A DNA stretch of 64,000 nt from CAVPWP01 sp050789285 (lineage in GTDB: Bacteria; Pseudomonadota; Alphaproteobacteria; Rhodobacterales; Rhodobacteraceae), in assembly GCF_050789285.1 (NCBI RefSeq), contig NZ_JBOUVX010000002.1, positions 992,001-1,056,000 of the forward strand, written 5' to 3'. A model generated the notes under the pieces. That model was not told the DNA's origin. It did no database searches and worked only from the letters and a program-made list of their open reading frames with translations. The position numbers were made by a program, and so were the translations under genes. This document shows positions 1-8,219 of this stretch, in pieces (within the stretch, counting starts at the first letter, position 1; each line of letters opens with the position of its first letter).

Positions 1-405
1 GCCGGGCGGGTCGGCCGCCTGCTGGTGAGCGAGCTTTACACCGTGGGCAAGGGCGGCTGGTCCGGCTTTCCCAGCCACAAGCACGACACCGACCGCCTGC
101 CGGACGAGACGCGGCACGACGAGACCTACAATTTCCGCTTCCGGCCGAAGCACGGCTCGGGGCTGCAACTTCTGCAGCGCGAGGATGGCGGGGTCGGCGA
201 GGCCTATCACATCGTCGACGGATCGACCGTCTGCATCGACCGCGGCTATCATCCCTGCGTGGTCATGCCGGGCTACGAGATGTATTACTTCACCATCCTC
301 GGCGGCCTCTCGCAGCGGTCGCTGGTGCAGTATTTCCAGCCCACCCACGCCGATCAGGTGAAGACTATTCCCGGCATCCTCGACATGGTGGCGAAGTTCA
401 AATGA
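1..405 (+). CDS. iolB: 5-deoxy-glucuronate isomerase, C-terminal part (cut by window edge)
   Basis: The frame is open from base 1 and the true start lies outside the window, so only about 134 C-terminal residues are present. The stretch GWSGFPSHKHDTDRLPDE followed by ETYNFRF and later RGYHPCVVMPGYEMYY matches the conserved cupin region of IolB. IolB isomerises 5-deoxy-glucuronate to 5-dehydro-2-deoxy-gluconate in cytoplasmic myo-inositol breakdown. The stop (TGA 403-405) overlaps the next ATG at 402, so the two are probably translationally coupled. The neighbouring aldolase and inositol dehydrogenase support the pathway call. Confidence 0.9.
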   Translation, partial: AGRVGRLLVSELYTVGKGGWSGFPSHKHDTDRLPDETRHDETYNFRFRPKHGSGLQLLQREDGGVGEAYHIVDGSTVCIDRGYHPCVVMPGYEMYYFTILGGLSQRSLVQYFQPTHADQVKTIPGILDMVAKFK

Positions 406-1247
406 CGCTGGCGACGCTTCGCGACGTGCTTCAACCCGCCTTGGCCGGGGGATACGCCGTCGGCGGCCTTGTCTGTCTGGGGTGGGAGGACATGCGCGCC
501 TATGTCCGCGCCGCCGAGGCCGAGGGCCTGCCCGTCATCCTTCAGGCCGGCCCGTCTTGTCGCAAGCATACGCCGCTGCCGGTTCTGGGGGCGATGTTCC
601 GGGCGCTTGCGGACAGCGTGTCCGTGCCCGTCGTCGCGCACCTCGACCACGGCTACACCGCCGAGGAATGCCGGATCGCGATCGACAGCGGCTTCACCTC
701 AGTGATGTTCGACGGCTCGCGCACACCGCTGGCCCAGAACATCGAGGACACCGGACGCATCGCCGAAATCGCCCATGTCGCCGGCGTCTCGTGCGAGGGT
801 GAGATCGGCTTTGTCGGCTATTCCGAGGGCGAATCCTCGCGCGGGACCGATCCCGACGAGGCGGCCGCGTTCGCCGCGGCGACCGGGGTGGACGCCATGG
901 CGATCTCGGTCGGCAACGTCCACCTTCAGCAGAACCACGAGGGCGGCCTCGACGAAGACAGGATCCGCGCGATCGAGGCGGTGACGACGGTGCCGCTGGT
1001 GATTCACGGCGGCTCGGGCGTGCCCATAGCGCAGCGTCGCGCGCTGGCGCATGGCAGCCGCATCTGCAAGTTCAACATCGGGACCGAACTGCGGATGGTC
1101 TTCGGGGCCGCGCTGCGCGAGGCGCTGGCGTCGGACCCGCAGGTCTTCGACCGCGTCGCGATCCTGAGCCAGGTCGAGGCCCCGATCGAGGCCGCCGCGC
1201 GCGCGGCCCTGCGTGCGATCGGGCCAGAAGGAGGGGTCGCCAGATGA
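402..1247 (+). CDS. Class II (zinc) aldolase, IolJ-like
   Basis: 281 residues, the normal size for class II fructose-bisphosphate/tagatose/IolJ aldolases. Visible family features are VVAHLDHG (metal-ligand His83 after Asp82), CEGEIG near residues 131-136, GNVH (His174) and IHGGSG (His202), which together form the zinc site and phosphate loop. In an iol operon the expected substrate is 6-phospho-5-dehydro-2-deoxy-gluconate, split to malonate semialdehyde and dihydroxyacetone phosphate. That role is inferred from position, because the fold alone does not separate IolJ from other class II aldolases. Its start overlaps the iolB stop, and its stop overlaps the next start at 1244. Confidence 0.82.
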   Translation: MTLATLRDVLQPALAGGYAVGGLVCLGWEDMRAYVRAAEAEGLPVILQAGPSCRKHTPLPVLGAMFRALADSVSVPVVAHLDHGYTAEECRIAIDSGFTSVMFDGSRTPLAQNIEDTGRIAEIAHVAGVSCEGEIGFVGYSEGESSRGTDPDEAAAFAAATGVDAMAISVGNVHLQQNHEGGLDEDRIRAIEAVTTVPLVIHGGSGVPIAQRRALAHGSRICKFNIGTELRMVFGAALREALASDPQVFDRVAILSQVEAPIEAAARAALRAIGPEGGVAR

Positions 1248-2386
1248 CCGGCCCCCGCGCCCTTGGCGTCGGCCTGATCGGAACGGGCTTCATGGGCAAG
1301 GCGCATGCCCTGGCGTGGCGCAGCGCCGGGGCGATCTTCGGCGACCTGCCCGAGGTGCGCCTGGAATGTCTGTGCGACACGCCCGCCGACAAGGCCGCGG
1401 AATTCGCCCGGCAATTCGGGTTCGCCCGCGCGACCGATGACTGGCGCGTGCTTGTGACGGACCCGGCGGTCGACGTCGTGTCGATCACCACGCCGAACAG
1501 CCTGCACAAGGAGATGGCCCTTGCCGCCCTTGCCGCGGGCAAGCACGTCTGGTGCGAAAAGCCGATGGCGCTGACGCTGGCCGACGCCGCCGACATGGCG
1601 CGGGCCGCCCGTGCCGGGGGAACCCGGACGCAGGTCGGCTACAACTACGTCGCCAACCCGGCCTTCACCCACGCCCAGCGCCTGATCGAGGGCGGCACCA
1701 TCGGCCGGATCGTTCACGTCCGCGGCTGGGTCGACGAAGATTACCAGGCCGACCCGCAGCTTGCCTGGACCTGGCGCGCCCGCATCGCCGACGCTGGGCT
1801 GGGAACGCTTGGCGATCTTGGCTGCCACCTAGTGTCGCTGCTGTGCGGTCTGGCCGGGCCGGTCGACAGCGTCCTGGCCGAGATCCAGACCGTTTATCCC
1901 CGCCGCCCGCTGCCCGACGGCGAAGGCTATGGCGAAGTCGAGAACGAGGATGTCGCCTCGGCACTTCTGCGCTTTGCCTCGGGCGTCCGTGGCGTCTTCA
2001 TGAGCTCGCGCTCGGCCTGGGGCCGGAAGAACTCGCTTGGGTTCGAGGTCCATGGAACGAAGGGCATGATCGTCTTCGAGCAGGAGCGGATGAACGAGCT
2101 TCGGCTTTACGTCAACGAAGGTCCGAGGGCCGAACAGGGCTTTCGGACCATCCTGACCGGACCCGAGCATCCGCCCTTCGGCGCCTTCGTGCCGGCGCCG
2201 GGCCACCAGCTTGGCTTCAACGACCTCAAGGCGATCGAGCTTGCCGGCTTCCTTCGGGCCATCGCCGGCGGACCGCGCAATCACCCCGATTTCGAGGCGG
2301 CCCTCGAGTTCGAGAAGGTCATCCATGCCATCGCGCGGGCGTCCCACGAGGGCCGCCGCGTCACCATCGCGGAGATCGACACATGA
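1244..2386 (+). CDS. Gfo/Idh/MocA family NAD(P)-dependent sugar/inositol dehydrogenase
   Basis: 380 residues. The N-terminal Rossmann motif GLIGTGFMGKAHA is followed by WCEKPMAL, the conserved EKP of Gfo/Idh/MocA enzymes carrying the catalytic lysine. The C-terminal half contains GDLGCHLVSLLCGL, matching the usual D-x3-H substrate-site helix. Family members oxidise or reduce cyclic polyols and sugars with NAD(P). Placement between an IolJ-like aldolase and an iolG-like gene suggests an inositol stereoisomer or related cyclitol (scyllo-inositol or an inosose), but the exact substrate cannot be read from the sequence. It overlaps both neighbours by four bases. Confidence 0.85.
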   Translation: MTGPRALGVGLIGTGFMGKAHALAWRSAGAIFGDLPEVRLECLCDTPADKAAEFARQFGFARATDDWRVLVTDPAVDVVSITTPNSLHKEMALAALAAGKHVWCEKPMALTLADAADMARAARAGGTRTQVGYNYVANPAFTHAQRLIEGGTIGRIVHVRGWVDEDYQADPQLAWTWRARIADAGLGTLGDLGCHLVSLLCGLAGPVDSVLAEIQTVYPRRPLPDGEGYGEVENEDVASALLRFASGVRGVFMSSRSAWGRKNSLGFEVHGTKGMIVFEQERMNELRLYVNEGPRAEQGFRTILTGPEHPPFGAFVPAPGHQLGFNDLKAIELAGFLRAIAGGPRNHPDFEAALEFEKVIHAIARASHEGRRVTIAEIDT

Positions 2387-3372
2387 CGCTGAACATCGCA
2401 ATCCTCGGGGCCGGCCGCATCGGGCAGGTCCATGCCCGCGCCGTGGGCGGCAACCGCGACGCCCGCCTCGTCGCCGTGGCGGATGCCATGCCCGAAGCCG
2501 CGCAGGCGCTGTCCGCGGCCTATGGCGCCCGGGTCGACACGATCGACGCGATCGCGCGCGATCCCGGGGTGGACGCGGTCGTGATCTGCACGCCGACCGA
2601 TACGCACGCCGACCTGATCGAGCAGTTCGCCCGCGCCGGAAAGGCGATCTTCTGCGAAAAGCCCATCGACCTCGACATCGGGCGGGTCAAGCAGTGCCTC
2701 AAGGTGGTCGCGGACACGGGCACGGTGCTGATGGTCGGGTTCAACCGCCGCTTCGATCCGCATTTCCGCGCGCTGAAGGGTGCGATCGACGCCGGCCGCG
2801 TGGGTCGGGTCGAGCAGGTCGTGATCACCAGCCGCGACCCCGCCCCGCCGCCGCATGCCTACATCGAACGGTCGGGCGGCATCTTCCGTGACATGATGAT
2901 CCACGATTTCGACATGGCGCGCTTCCTGCTTGGCGAACCCATCGCCCGCGTCGCCGCCGTCGCCTCGGCCTTGGTCGATCCGGGGATCGGGCGTCTGGGC
3001 GACTACGACACCGCGATCGTGACGATGGAGGCCGAAAGCGGGGCGCAGATCGTCATCACCAACTCGCGCCGGGCGAGCTATGGCTACGACCAGAGGATCG
3101 AGGTCGCGGGCTCGCTGGGGATGGCGCAGGCGGAAAACCAGCGTGCCGCCGACATCGTGGTGGCCGATGCGTCAGGCTTCGCCAAGCCCGTCCTTCTCGA
3201 CTTCTTCATGACCCGCTACCTCGAGGCCTACGCCGCCGAGATCGCCGCCTTCATCGCGGCGGTCACCGAAGGCATCCCGCCCGAGGTGACGGGCGCGGAC
3301 GGGCTTGCCGCGCTCGAACTTGCGGACGCGGCGGCGCGGGCCGCCAAGTCGGGGTCCTGGGTCAGCCTCTGA
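2383..3372 (+). CDS. iolG: Inositol 2-dehydrogenase-like (Gfo/Idh/MocA)
   Basis: 329 residues from ATG 2383, which overlaps the previous stop (ATGA); the frame is open far upstream but this start fits the family. Residues 7-16 give the dinucleotide motif LGAGRIGQVH and residues 91-94 give CEKP (catalytic Lys93). MVGFNRRFDP near 117-126 and RDMMIHDFDMARFLLGE are characteristic of myo-inositol 2-dehydrogenase, which oxidises myo-inositol to 2-keto-myo-inositol with NAD+. It is the last gene of the operon seen here and stops 7 bp before the convergent alpha-glucosidase gene. Confidence 0.87.
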   Translation: MTLNIAILGAGRIGQVHARAVGGNRDARLVAVADAMPEAAQALSAAYGARVDTIDAIARDPGVDAVVICTPTDTHADLIEQFARAGKAIFCEKPIDLDIGRVKQCLKVVADTGTVLMVGFNRRFDPHFRALKGAIDAGRVGRVEQVVITSRDPAPPPHAYIERSGGIFRDMMIHDFDMARFLLGEPIARVAAVASALVDPGIGRLGDYDTAIVTMEAESGAQIVITNSRRASYGYDQRIEVAGSLGMAQAENQRAADIVVADASGFAKPVLLDFFMTRYLEAYAAEIAAFIAAVTEGIPPEVTGADGLAALELADAAARAAKSGSWVSL

Positions 3373-3379
3373 CCGTCGG

Positions 3380-4999
3380 TCAGGCGGCCACCGACACGCC
3401 GTCGCCGGCGTCAAGAAAGACAAAGCCGTTGGGGCCGAAGGTGATGGCCCCGGCCCCCACCTCGACGGACTGCGACGGGCCGACCGGGGCGGCCCCGCCC
3501 GACAGTCGCAGCCGCGCGCGGTCGGGCGACAGGTTGAACAGACACAGCAGCCGCGCCCCGTCCTTCGCCCGCTCGATCCCCAGCACGGTCGACCCGAGGT
3601 CGAGAAAACGCGTCGTGCCGAACATCAGCTCGGGGCGCGACTTTCGAAAGGCAAGCTGCGCGCGGTAGGCGGCAAGCACCGACTGCGGATGGCTTTCCTG
3701 CCGGTCGACCGCGCGCGCGGCCTGCGGCGGCTTCACCGGCAGCCAGGGCCTGGCGGACGAAAAGCCCGCGTTGGGCGCGTCGGCCTCCCACACCATCGGG
3801 GTGCGGCAGCCGTCACGGCCCTTGTTCTCGGGCCAGAAGCGCAGGCCGGGCGGGTCGGTCAGTTCGTCATAGGTCAGCTCTGTCTCGGTCTGCCCAAGCT
3901 CTTCGCCCTGATAGATGCCCAGCGTCCCGGGGAAGCTGGTCAGAAGCGCGATCGCCTGCTTGGCCAGCGCATCCGCGTCGCGGGCATGTGCCGCCCAGCG
4001 CGTGACGTGCCTCACCACGTCGTGGTTCGAGAAACTCCAGCTTGGCCAGCCATCGGGGGCGCCGGTCAGGAATTCCCCGATCACGCGCCGGAAATGCGCG
4101 GGCGAGAAGCGCGGGCCCAGCATGTCGAAGCTGTAGGCCATGTGCAGCCGGTCGTTGCCGCGCGTGTAGTCGGCCATGACCTGCACCGCACGGTCGGATT
4201 CGCCCACCTCGCCGATCAGCATCCGGTCCGGATACCGGTCGGTCAGCGCGCGCAGGCGCTGCAGGAAGGCGATGTTCTCGGGCCGGGTCTTGTCGTGGAT
4301 GTGGTCCTGCATGGCATAGGTGCCCGAAGCCATCTCGTGCTCGCCCTGCGGCAAGACCGGATTGTCGCGCAGAAGCGGGTCGTGAAAGTAGTAGTTCACC
4401 GTGTCCAGCCGGAACCCGTCGACCCCGCGCTCGAGCCAGAAGCGCACGGCATCGAGGATCGCCTCCTGAACTTCGGGATTGTGGAAGTTCAGGTCGGGCT
4501 GCTTCGACAGGAAGTTGTGCATGTAGTACTGGCCGCGCCGGGGCTCGTATTCCCAGGACGGTCCGCCGAAATGCGACAGCCAGTTGTTCGGGGCCGTGCC
4601 GTCCGCCCGGGGCGCCGCCCAGACGTACCAGTCGGCCTTGGGATTGCTGCGCGAGGCGCGGCTTTCGATGAACCAGGGGTGCTTGTCGGACGTGTGCGAC
4701 AGCACCTGGTCGATGATGACCTTCAGGCCCAGGTCGTGGGCGCGGCCGACAAGCGCGTCGAAGTCCGAAAGCGTCCCGAAGAGCGGATCGACACCTTTGT
4801 AGTCCGACACGTCGTAGCCCATGTCGGCCTGGGGCGAGGCGAAGAAGGGCGACAGCCAGATCGCGTCGACGCCAAGCGAGGCGACATGACCCAGCCTTCG
4901 GGTGATGCCGGGAAGGTCGCCAATGCCGTTTCCGGTCGTGTCCTGAAAGGACCGCGGATAGATCTGATAGACCGTCGCGCCCCGCCACCATTCCGCCAT
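3380..4999 (-). CDS. GH13 alpha-glucosidase
   Basis: 539 residues with a full GH13 catalytic barrel. Region I is QADMGYDVSDY, the nucleophile Asp199 lies in GFRLDT, the acid/base Glu264 in IGEVGES, and the transition-state Asp327 in SFSNHD. The start MAEWWRGATVYQIYPRSF is the typical N-terminus of cytoplasmic oligo-alpha-glucosidases. It has no signal peptide, so it probably hydrolyses imported sucrose, maltose, trehalose or short alpha-glucosides. No ABC sugar transporter or regulator lies inside the window. A 16-bp palindrome sits 45 bp upstream of the start. It converges on the iol operon with almost no spacer. Confidence 0.88.
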   Translation of the reverse strand: MAEWWRGATVYQIYPRSFQDTTGNGIGDLPGITRRLGHVASLGVDAIWLSPFFASPQADMGYDVSDYKGVDPLFGTLSDFDALVGRAHDLGLKVIIDQVLSHTSDKHPWFIESRASRSNPKADWYVWAAPRADGTAPNNWLSHFGGPSWEYEPRRGQYYMHNFLSKQPDLNFHNPEVQEAILDAVRFWLERGVDGFRLDTVNYYFHDPLLRDNPVLPQGEHEMASGTYAMQDHIHDKTRPENIAFLQRLRALTDRYPDRMLIGEVGESDRAVQVMADYTRGNDRLHMAYSFDMLGPRFSPAHFRRVIGEFLTGAPDGWPSWSFSNHDVVRHVTRWAAHARDADALAKQAIALLTSFPGTLGIYQGEELGQTETELTYDELTDPPGLRFWPENKGRDGCRTPMVWEADAPNAGFSSARPWLPVKPPQAARAVDRQESHPQSVLAAYRAQLAFRKSRPELMFGTTRFLDLGSTVLGIERAKDGARLLCLFNLSPDRARLRLSGGAAPVGPSQSVEVGAGAITFGPNGFVFLDAGDGVSVAA

Positions 5000-5043
5000 C
5001 GCCCGTTCCCTTCGATCACGCCTGCCGCACTGGGTGGCCCGCA

Positions 5044-5059
5044 GCCGCAGGCCTGCGGC
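5044..5059. repeat. Perfect 16-bp palindrome GCCGCAGGCCTGCGGC
   Basis: Both halves (5044-5051 and 5052-5059) are exact reverse complements with no loop. It lies in the 197-bp gap between the divergent alpha-glucosidase (start 4999) and S49 peptidase (start 5197) genes, so a dimeric-repressor operator is possible. It could equally be a chance GC palindrome. The rest of the gap shows no gene. Confidence 0.35.
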
Positions 5060-5196
5060 ACCCTATCCACGACCGCGGCGAATTCAATTCGTTTCGCGTC
5101 TTGGCGTGCGCTGCGCGCGGGGCGCATACGCAACACTTCGGACGGAATTCAAGCCTTGCCTTGCTGGCCCCCGGGGCGCCGCCTACATGACCGCCC

Positions 5197-5994
5197 ATGA
5201 GGCGCTTCATCCCCTTTCTCAAGACCGGGCCCCGGGTGGCCGTCCTGCGCCTGCAGGGCGTGATCGCCGCCGTCGGCCGCGGCGGTGCCCTGAACGACGC
5301 GGGGCTTGCCCCGGTGATCGAGAAGGCCTTTCGCAAGGGCAAGCCCGACGCCGTCGCGCTGGTGCTGAACTCGCCCGGCGGAAGCCCCGCGCAATCCTCG
5401 CTCATCGCCGCGCGGATCCGCCGACTGGCCGACGAAAAGGACGTGCCGGTCTATGCCTTCGTCGAGGATGTGGCCGCCTCGGGCGGTTACTGGATCGCCG
5501 CCGCCGCGGACGAGATCTGGGTCGACGCGAACTCGATCGTCGGGTCGATCGGCGTCATCTCCGCCGGCTTCGGCTTTACCGATTTCATCGCCCGTCACGG
5601 GGTCGAGCGCCGGGTCTATACCGCCGGCGCCTCTAAGAGCATGCTTGACCCGTTCCAGCCCGAAAAACCCGAGGACGTGAAGCGCCTGAAGGACCTGCAA
5701 GAACAGATCCACCAGGGCTTCATCGCCCATGTGAAGGACCGCCGCGGTGCGAAACTTGCCGAAGGCGATCTGTTCACCGGCGAGGTCTGGGTGGGCGGCA
5801 AATCGTGCGACGTCGGGCTGAGCGACGGCGTCGGCCATCTTGTTCCGAAGATGAAGGAAGTCTTCGGCGACAAGGTGCGCTTCATGGTCTACCAGCAGCG
5901 CCGGCCGATCTTCGCGCGCTTCGGCTCGACCCTTCTGGCCGAGGCCATGGCCCAGGTCGAGGAACGCGCGCTTTATGCCCGCTTCGGCCTCTGA
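5197..5994 (+). CDS. S49 family serine peptidase (SppA/SohB-like)
   Basis: 265 residues, the short single-domain form of the signal-peptide-peptidase family. The Ser-Lys dyad is visible as Ser95 in DVAASGGYW and Lys147 in GASKSML. LVLNSPGG (57-62) is the conserved oxyanion strand. Members degrade cleaved signal peptides or membrane-associated fragments. No obvious N-terminal membrane anchor is present, unlike E. coli SohB, so it may be cytoplasmic or peripherally bound. It is followed after 3 bp by a small zinc-ribbon gene and then a CaCA antiporter, apparently one operon. Confidence 0.88.
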   Translation: MRRFIPFLKTGPRVAVLRLQGVIAAVGRGGALNDAGLAPVIEKAFRKGKPDAVALVLNSPGGSPAQSSLIAARIRRLADEKDVPVYAFVEDVAASGGYWIAAAADEIWVDANSIVGSIGVISAGFGFTDFIARHGVERRVYTAGASKSMLDPFQPEKPEDVKRLKDLQEQIHQGFIAHVKDRRGAKLAEGDLFTGEVWVGGKSCDVGLSDGVGHLVPKMKEVFGDKVRFMVYQQRRPIFARFGSTLLAEAMAQVEERALYARFGL

Positions 5995-5997
5995 CGC

Positions 5998-6156
5998 ATG
6001 ATCCAGGCGGTCGTCCTTTTCCTTGTCGCGATGCTTGCGCTCGCCGTCTACGGCAAGCTGAAGCGTGGCAATCCGAAGATATCGTCGGGCAAATGCCCGC
6101 GCTGCGGCCGCCATCGCATCGGCAAGGGCCCCTGCGCCTGCGGAAAGGGGGCCTGA
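5998..6156 (+). CDS. Small membrane-anchored zinc-ribbon protein (52 aa)
   Basis: ATG 5998 to TGA 6154-6156 encodes 52 residues. The first 18 are a hydrophobic helix (MIQAVVLFLVAMLALAVYG). The rest is basic and carries two cysteine pairs, CPRCGRHR and CACGKGA, forming a minimal zinc ribbon. It fits exactly between the S49 peptidase (3 bp gap) and the antiporter gene (4 bp gap), with coding-like GC-rich third positions. I do not recognise a named family. The tail could bind zinc or nucleic acid at the membrane. It is short enough to be missed by length-filtered gene finding. Confidence 0.75.
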   Translation: MIQAVVLFLVAMLALAVYGKLKRGNPKISSGKCPRCGRHRIGKGPCACGKGA

Positions 6157-6160
6157 GCGG

Positions 6161-7129
6161 ATGGATTTCATCCTTGCCGCGCTCGGCCTCGTGATCCTTC
6201 TGCTTGCCGGCGACTCCCTTGTGCGGGGCGCGGTCAACGTCTCGCTTCGGCTTGGCGTGCCCGCACTTCTGGTCAGCCTGACGATCGTCGCCTTCGGCAC
6301 CTCGGCGCCCGAGCTTCTGATTTCGATCAAGGCGGTCCTGCAGAACTCGCCCGGGATCGCGCTGGGCAACGTGGTCGGGTCGAACACTGCGAACATCCTT
6401 CTGGTGCTGGGCATTCCCGCGATCATCTCGGGCCTTGCCACCAGCCGCAGCGCGCCGATCAAGAGCTATCTGACGATGCTTGGGGCGTCGGTCCTTTTCA
6501 TCGGCGTCTGCTTCATCGGTCCGATCACGTGGGTCCACGGGCTGGTCATGCTGGCGGTCCTCGCCGCGATCCTGGTCGATCAGGGGCGCGAGGCGCTGGC
6601 CCACCGCCGCAACGGCACAGCAAACGACGCGGCCGAAGGCGATGACGGGGATGACGACCTCGAAGGTGCGGACCCTGACATGCCGTGGTGGAAGATCCTC
6701 GTCTTTCTCGGGCTTGGCCTCGTGGGTCTGCCGCTTGGTGCCGATCTTCTGGTCGACAGCTCGATCAACATCGCCCGCGCGATCGGGGTCAGCGAAACGG
6801 CGATCGGGCTGACGCTTGTCGCCATCGGCACCTCGCTGCCCGAACTTGCGACCACGGTCATGGCCGCCATTCGCCGCCAGGCCGACGTGGCCCTTGGCAA
6901 CGTGATCGGGTCGAACATGTTCAACCTGATGGGGATCATCGGGGTGGCGTCGTTGTTCGGCGCGATCGCCGTGCCGCCGGAATTCCTGCGCTTCGACCTT
7001 TGGGTGATGCTGGGGGTTTCGGTTCTGATTGCGCCTTTCGTCTTTTCGAGGAGCCTCGACATGACTCGACTGTGGGGTGTGGCCTTCATCGCGATTTACG
7101 CGGTCTATCTTTGGCTGGTGGTGGCATGA
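6161..7129 (+). CDS. Calcium/sodium antiporter (CaCA family, YrbG-like)
   Basis: 322 residues from ATG 6161. The two internally repeated alpha motifs are AFGTSAPE (44-51) with GNVVGSN (69-75), and AIGTSLPE with GNVIGSN in the second half; these hold the ion-binding acidic and polar residues. About ten hydrophobic segments are separated by an acidic cytoplasmic loop rich in Asp/Glu. It should exchange Ca2+ (or another cation) for Na+ or H+ across the inner membrane. The start follows the small zinc-ribbon gene by 4 bp, and the stop overlaps the SDR gene's ATG at 7126. Confidence 0.92.
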   Translation: MDFILAALGLVILLLAGDSLVRGAVNVSLRLGVPALLVSLTIVAFGTSAPELLISIKAVLQNSPGIALGNVVGSNTANILLVLGIPAIISGLATSRSAPIKSYLTMLGASVLFIGVCFIGPITWVHGLVMLAVLAAILVDQGREALAHRRNGTANDAAEGDDGDDDLEGADPDMPWWKILVFLGLGLVGLPLGADLLVDSSINIARAIGVSETAIGLTLVAIGTSLPELATTVMAAIRRQADVALGNVIGSNMFNLMGIIGVASLFGAIAVPPEFLRFDLWVMLGVSVLIAPFVFSRSLDMTRLWGVAFIAIYAVYLWLVVA

Positions 7130-7914
7130 CCGGCGGGCGGGCCCTTGTGACCGGCGCCGGCACGCGGCTTGGCCGGGCCATGGCGCTGCGTCTGGCCGCG
7201 CGCGGGCAGGCGGTCGCGGTGCATTACAACGCCTCGCGCGCTGCCGCAGAAGAGGTGGTGGACGCGATCCGCGCCGCCGGCGGCATCGCCCATGCCCTTC
7301 AGGCCGACCTGCTGGACGAGGCCGCGACCCAGGCGCTTGTCCCGGCCGCGGCCGAGGCCCTGGGTGGCCCGCTTACCGTCTTGATCAACAACGCTTCGAT
7401 CTTCGAACATGACGACATCCGCAGCGGCACGCGGGAAAGCTGGGACCGGCACATGGAATCGAACCTGCGCGCGCCGGTGGTCCTGACCCAGCGCTTCGCA
7501 GAGGCAGCACCCGACCCGCTGATCGAGGCCCCGCGCGAGGAACCGCTTGCCCAGGCCCTGGTCGTCAACATGATCGACCAGCGGGTGCGCAAGCTCACGC
7601 CCGAGTTCATGAGCTACACGATCGCGAAGATGGGCCTGTGGGCCTTCACCCGCACCGCGGCCCAGGCGCTGGCGCCGCGCGTGCGCGTCAATGCCATCGG
7701 CCCCGGTCCGACGATGCGCGGCGCGCGCCAGAGCGAACAGCATTTCACCGATCAGCGCCGCGCGACGGTGTTGCAGCGCGGGTCCTCGCCCGAGGACATC
7801 GTTCACGCCCTCGACTACTTCCTCGATGCGCGGGCCGTGACCGGTCAGCTGCTGTGCATCGACGGCGGGCAGCATCTGGGGTGGCGGACCCCGGATGTGC
7901 TTGGAGTCGAGTGA
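7126..7914 (+). CDS. SDR oxidoreductase, pteridine/dihydromonapterin reductase-like
   Basis: 262 residues of a classical short-chain dehydrogenase. The cofactor motif is VTGAGTRLG; the RLG ending is typical of pteridine reductases (PTR1/FolM type) rather than the usual GIG. Also visible are LINNASIFE (NNAS instead of NNAG), the catalytic tyrosine/lysine in SYTIAKMG, and a C-terminal CIDGG. These features suggest NADPH-dependent reduction of a pterin such as dihydrobiopterin or dihydromonapterin, but I hold the substrate loosely. It is coupled to the antiporter gene by an ATGA overlap and is the last gene before the AT-rich uvrC upstream region. Confidence 0.75.
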   Translation: MTGGRALVTGAGTRLGRAMALRLAARGQAVAVHYNASRAAAEEVVDAIRAAGGIAHALQADLLDEAATQALVPAAAEALGGPLTVLINNASIFEHDDIRSGTRESWDRHMESNLRAPVVLTQRFAEAAPDPLIEAPREEPLAQALVVNMIDQRVRKLTPEFMSYTIAKMGLWAFTRTAAQALAPRVRVNAIGPGPTMRGARQSEQHFTDQRRATVLQRGSSPEDIVHALDYFLDARAVTGQLLCIDGGQHLGWRTPDVLGVE

Positions 7915-8219
7915 TTTTTCGGCTGTTTGCAGGGCTTGCCGCTTGACTTGTTCACCCTGGCGGGGGCCTTCACAATGCCGTTACGAATCCTTTAATGTTT
8001 TCAGGTATTTGCTGGCCAGTCAGAATTCTTTTATGAGATTTCAATGGCTTATGCCGGCGCCCAAAAAATAGGCAAGCCGACGAAGCGGCCCGAATTCAAC
8101 GGATTTTTCGGCCGCCCCAAAGGTTTTCCGCAGAGTTTTCCACAGATTTGGGGGACAGCTTTCCTCTTGCCCCCACAGCCATAAGATTGCAGCCAGAAGC
8201 GGGAATCAGACAGGCAGAA
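7915..8219. other. AT-rich intergenic region upstream of uvrC
   Basis: 305 bp without a convincing gene. Bases about 7970-8160 are conspicuously AT-rich for this genome, with runs such as TTTAATGTTTT and TTCTTTTATGAG. A possible promoter is TTGCTG (8009-8014), 17 bp, TATGAG (8032-8037). Two tandem 12-mers at 8123-8146 resemble DnaA boxes. The open frame on the minus strand here is the antisense shadow of uvrC. Confidence 0.6.
8123..8146 (+). repeat. Tandem 12-bp direct repeat, DnaA-box-like
   Basis: GTTTTCCGCAGA (8123-8134) is followed directly by GTTTTCCACAGA (8135-8146), with one mismatch. The core TTTTCCACA of the second copy differs from the DnaA box TTATCCACA at one base. The pair ends 73 bp before the uvrC start and could bind DnaA or another regulator. 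Confidence 0.5.

Noticed and set aside
3305..5200. 631-codon plus-strand frame opposite the alpha-glucosidase
   Set aside because: The minus-strand protein carries all GH13 catalytic residues; the plus frame is an antisense shadow.
7970..8200. AT-rich region with DnaA-like boxes as chromosomal origin
   Set aside because: Only two imperfect boxes, no neighbouring oriC-type genes (dnaA, hemE, gidA, parAB) and no skew evidence; kept only as a possible regulatory site.
8148..8219. Upstream extension of uvrC to GTG 8148
   Set aside because: The extra 24 residues have no family match and would place the start over the tandem repeats' downstream region; ATG 8220 fits the usual N-terminus.
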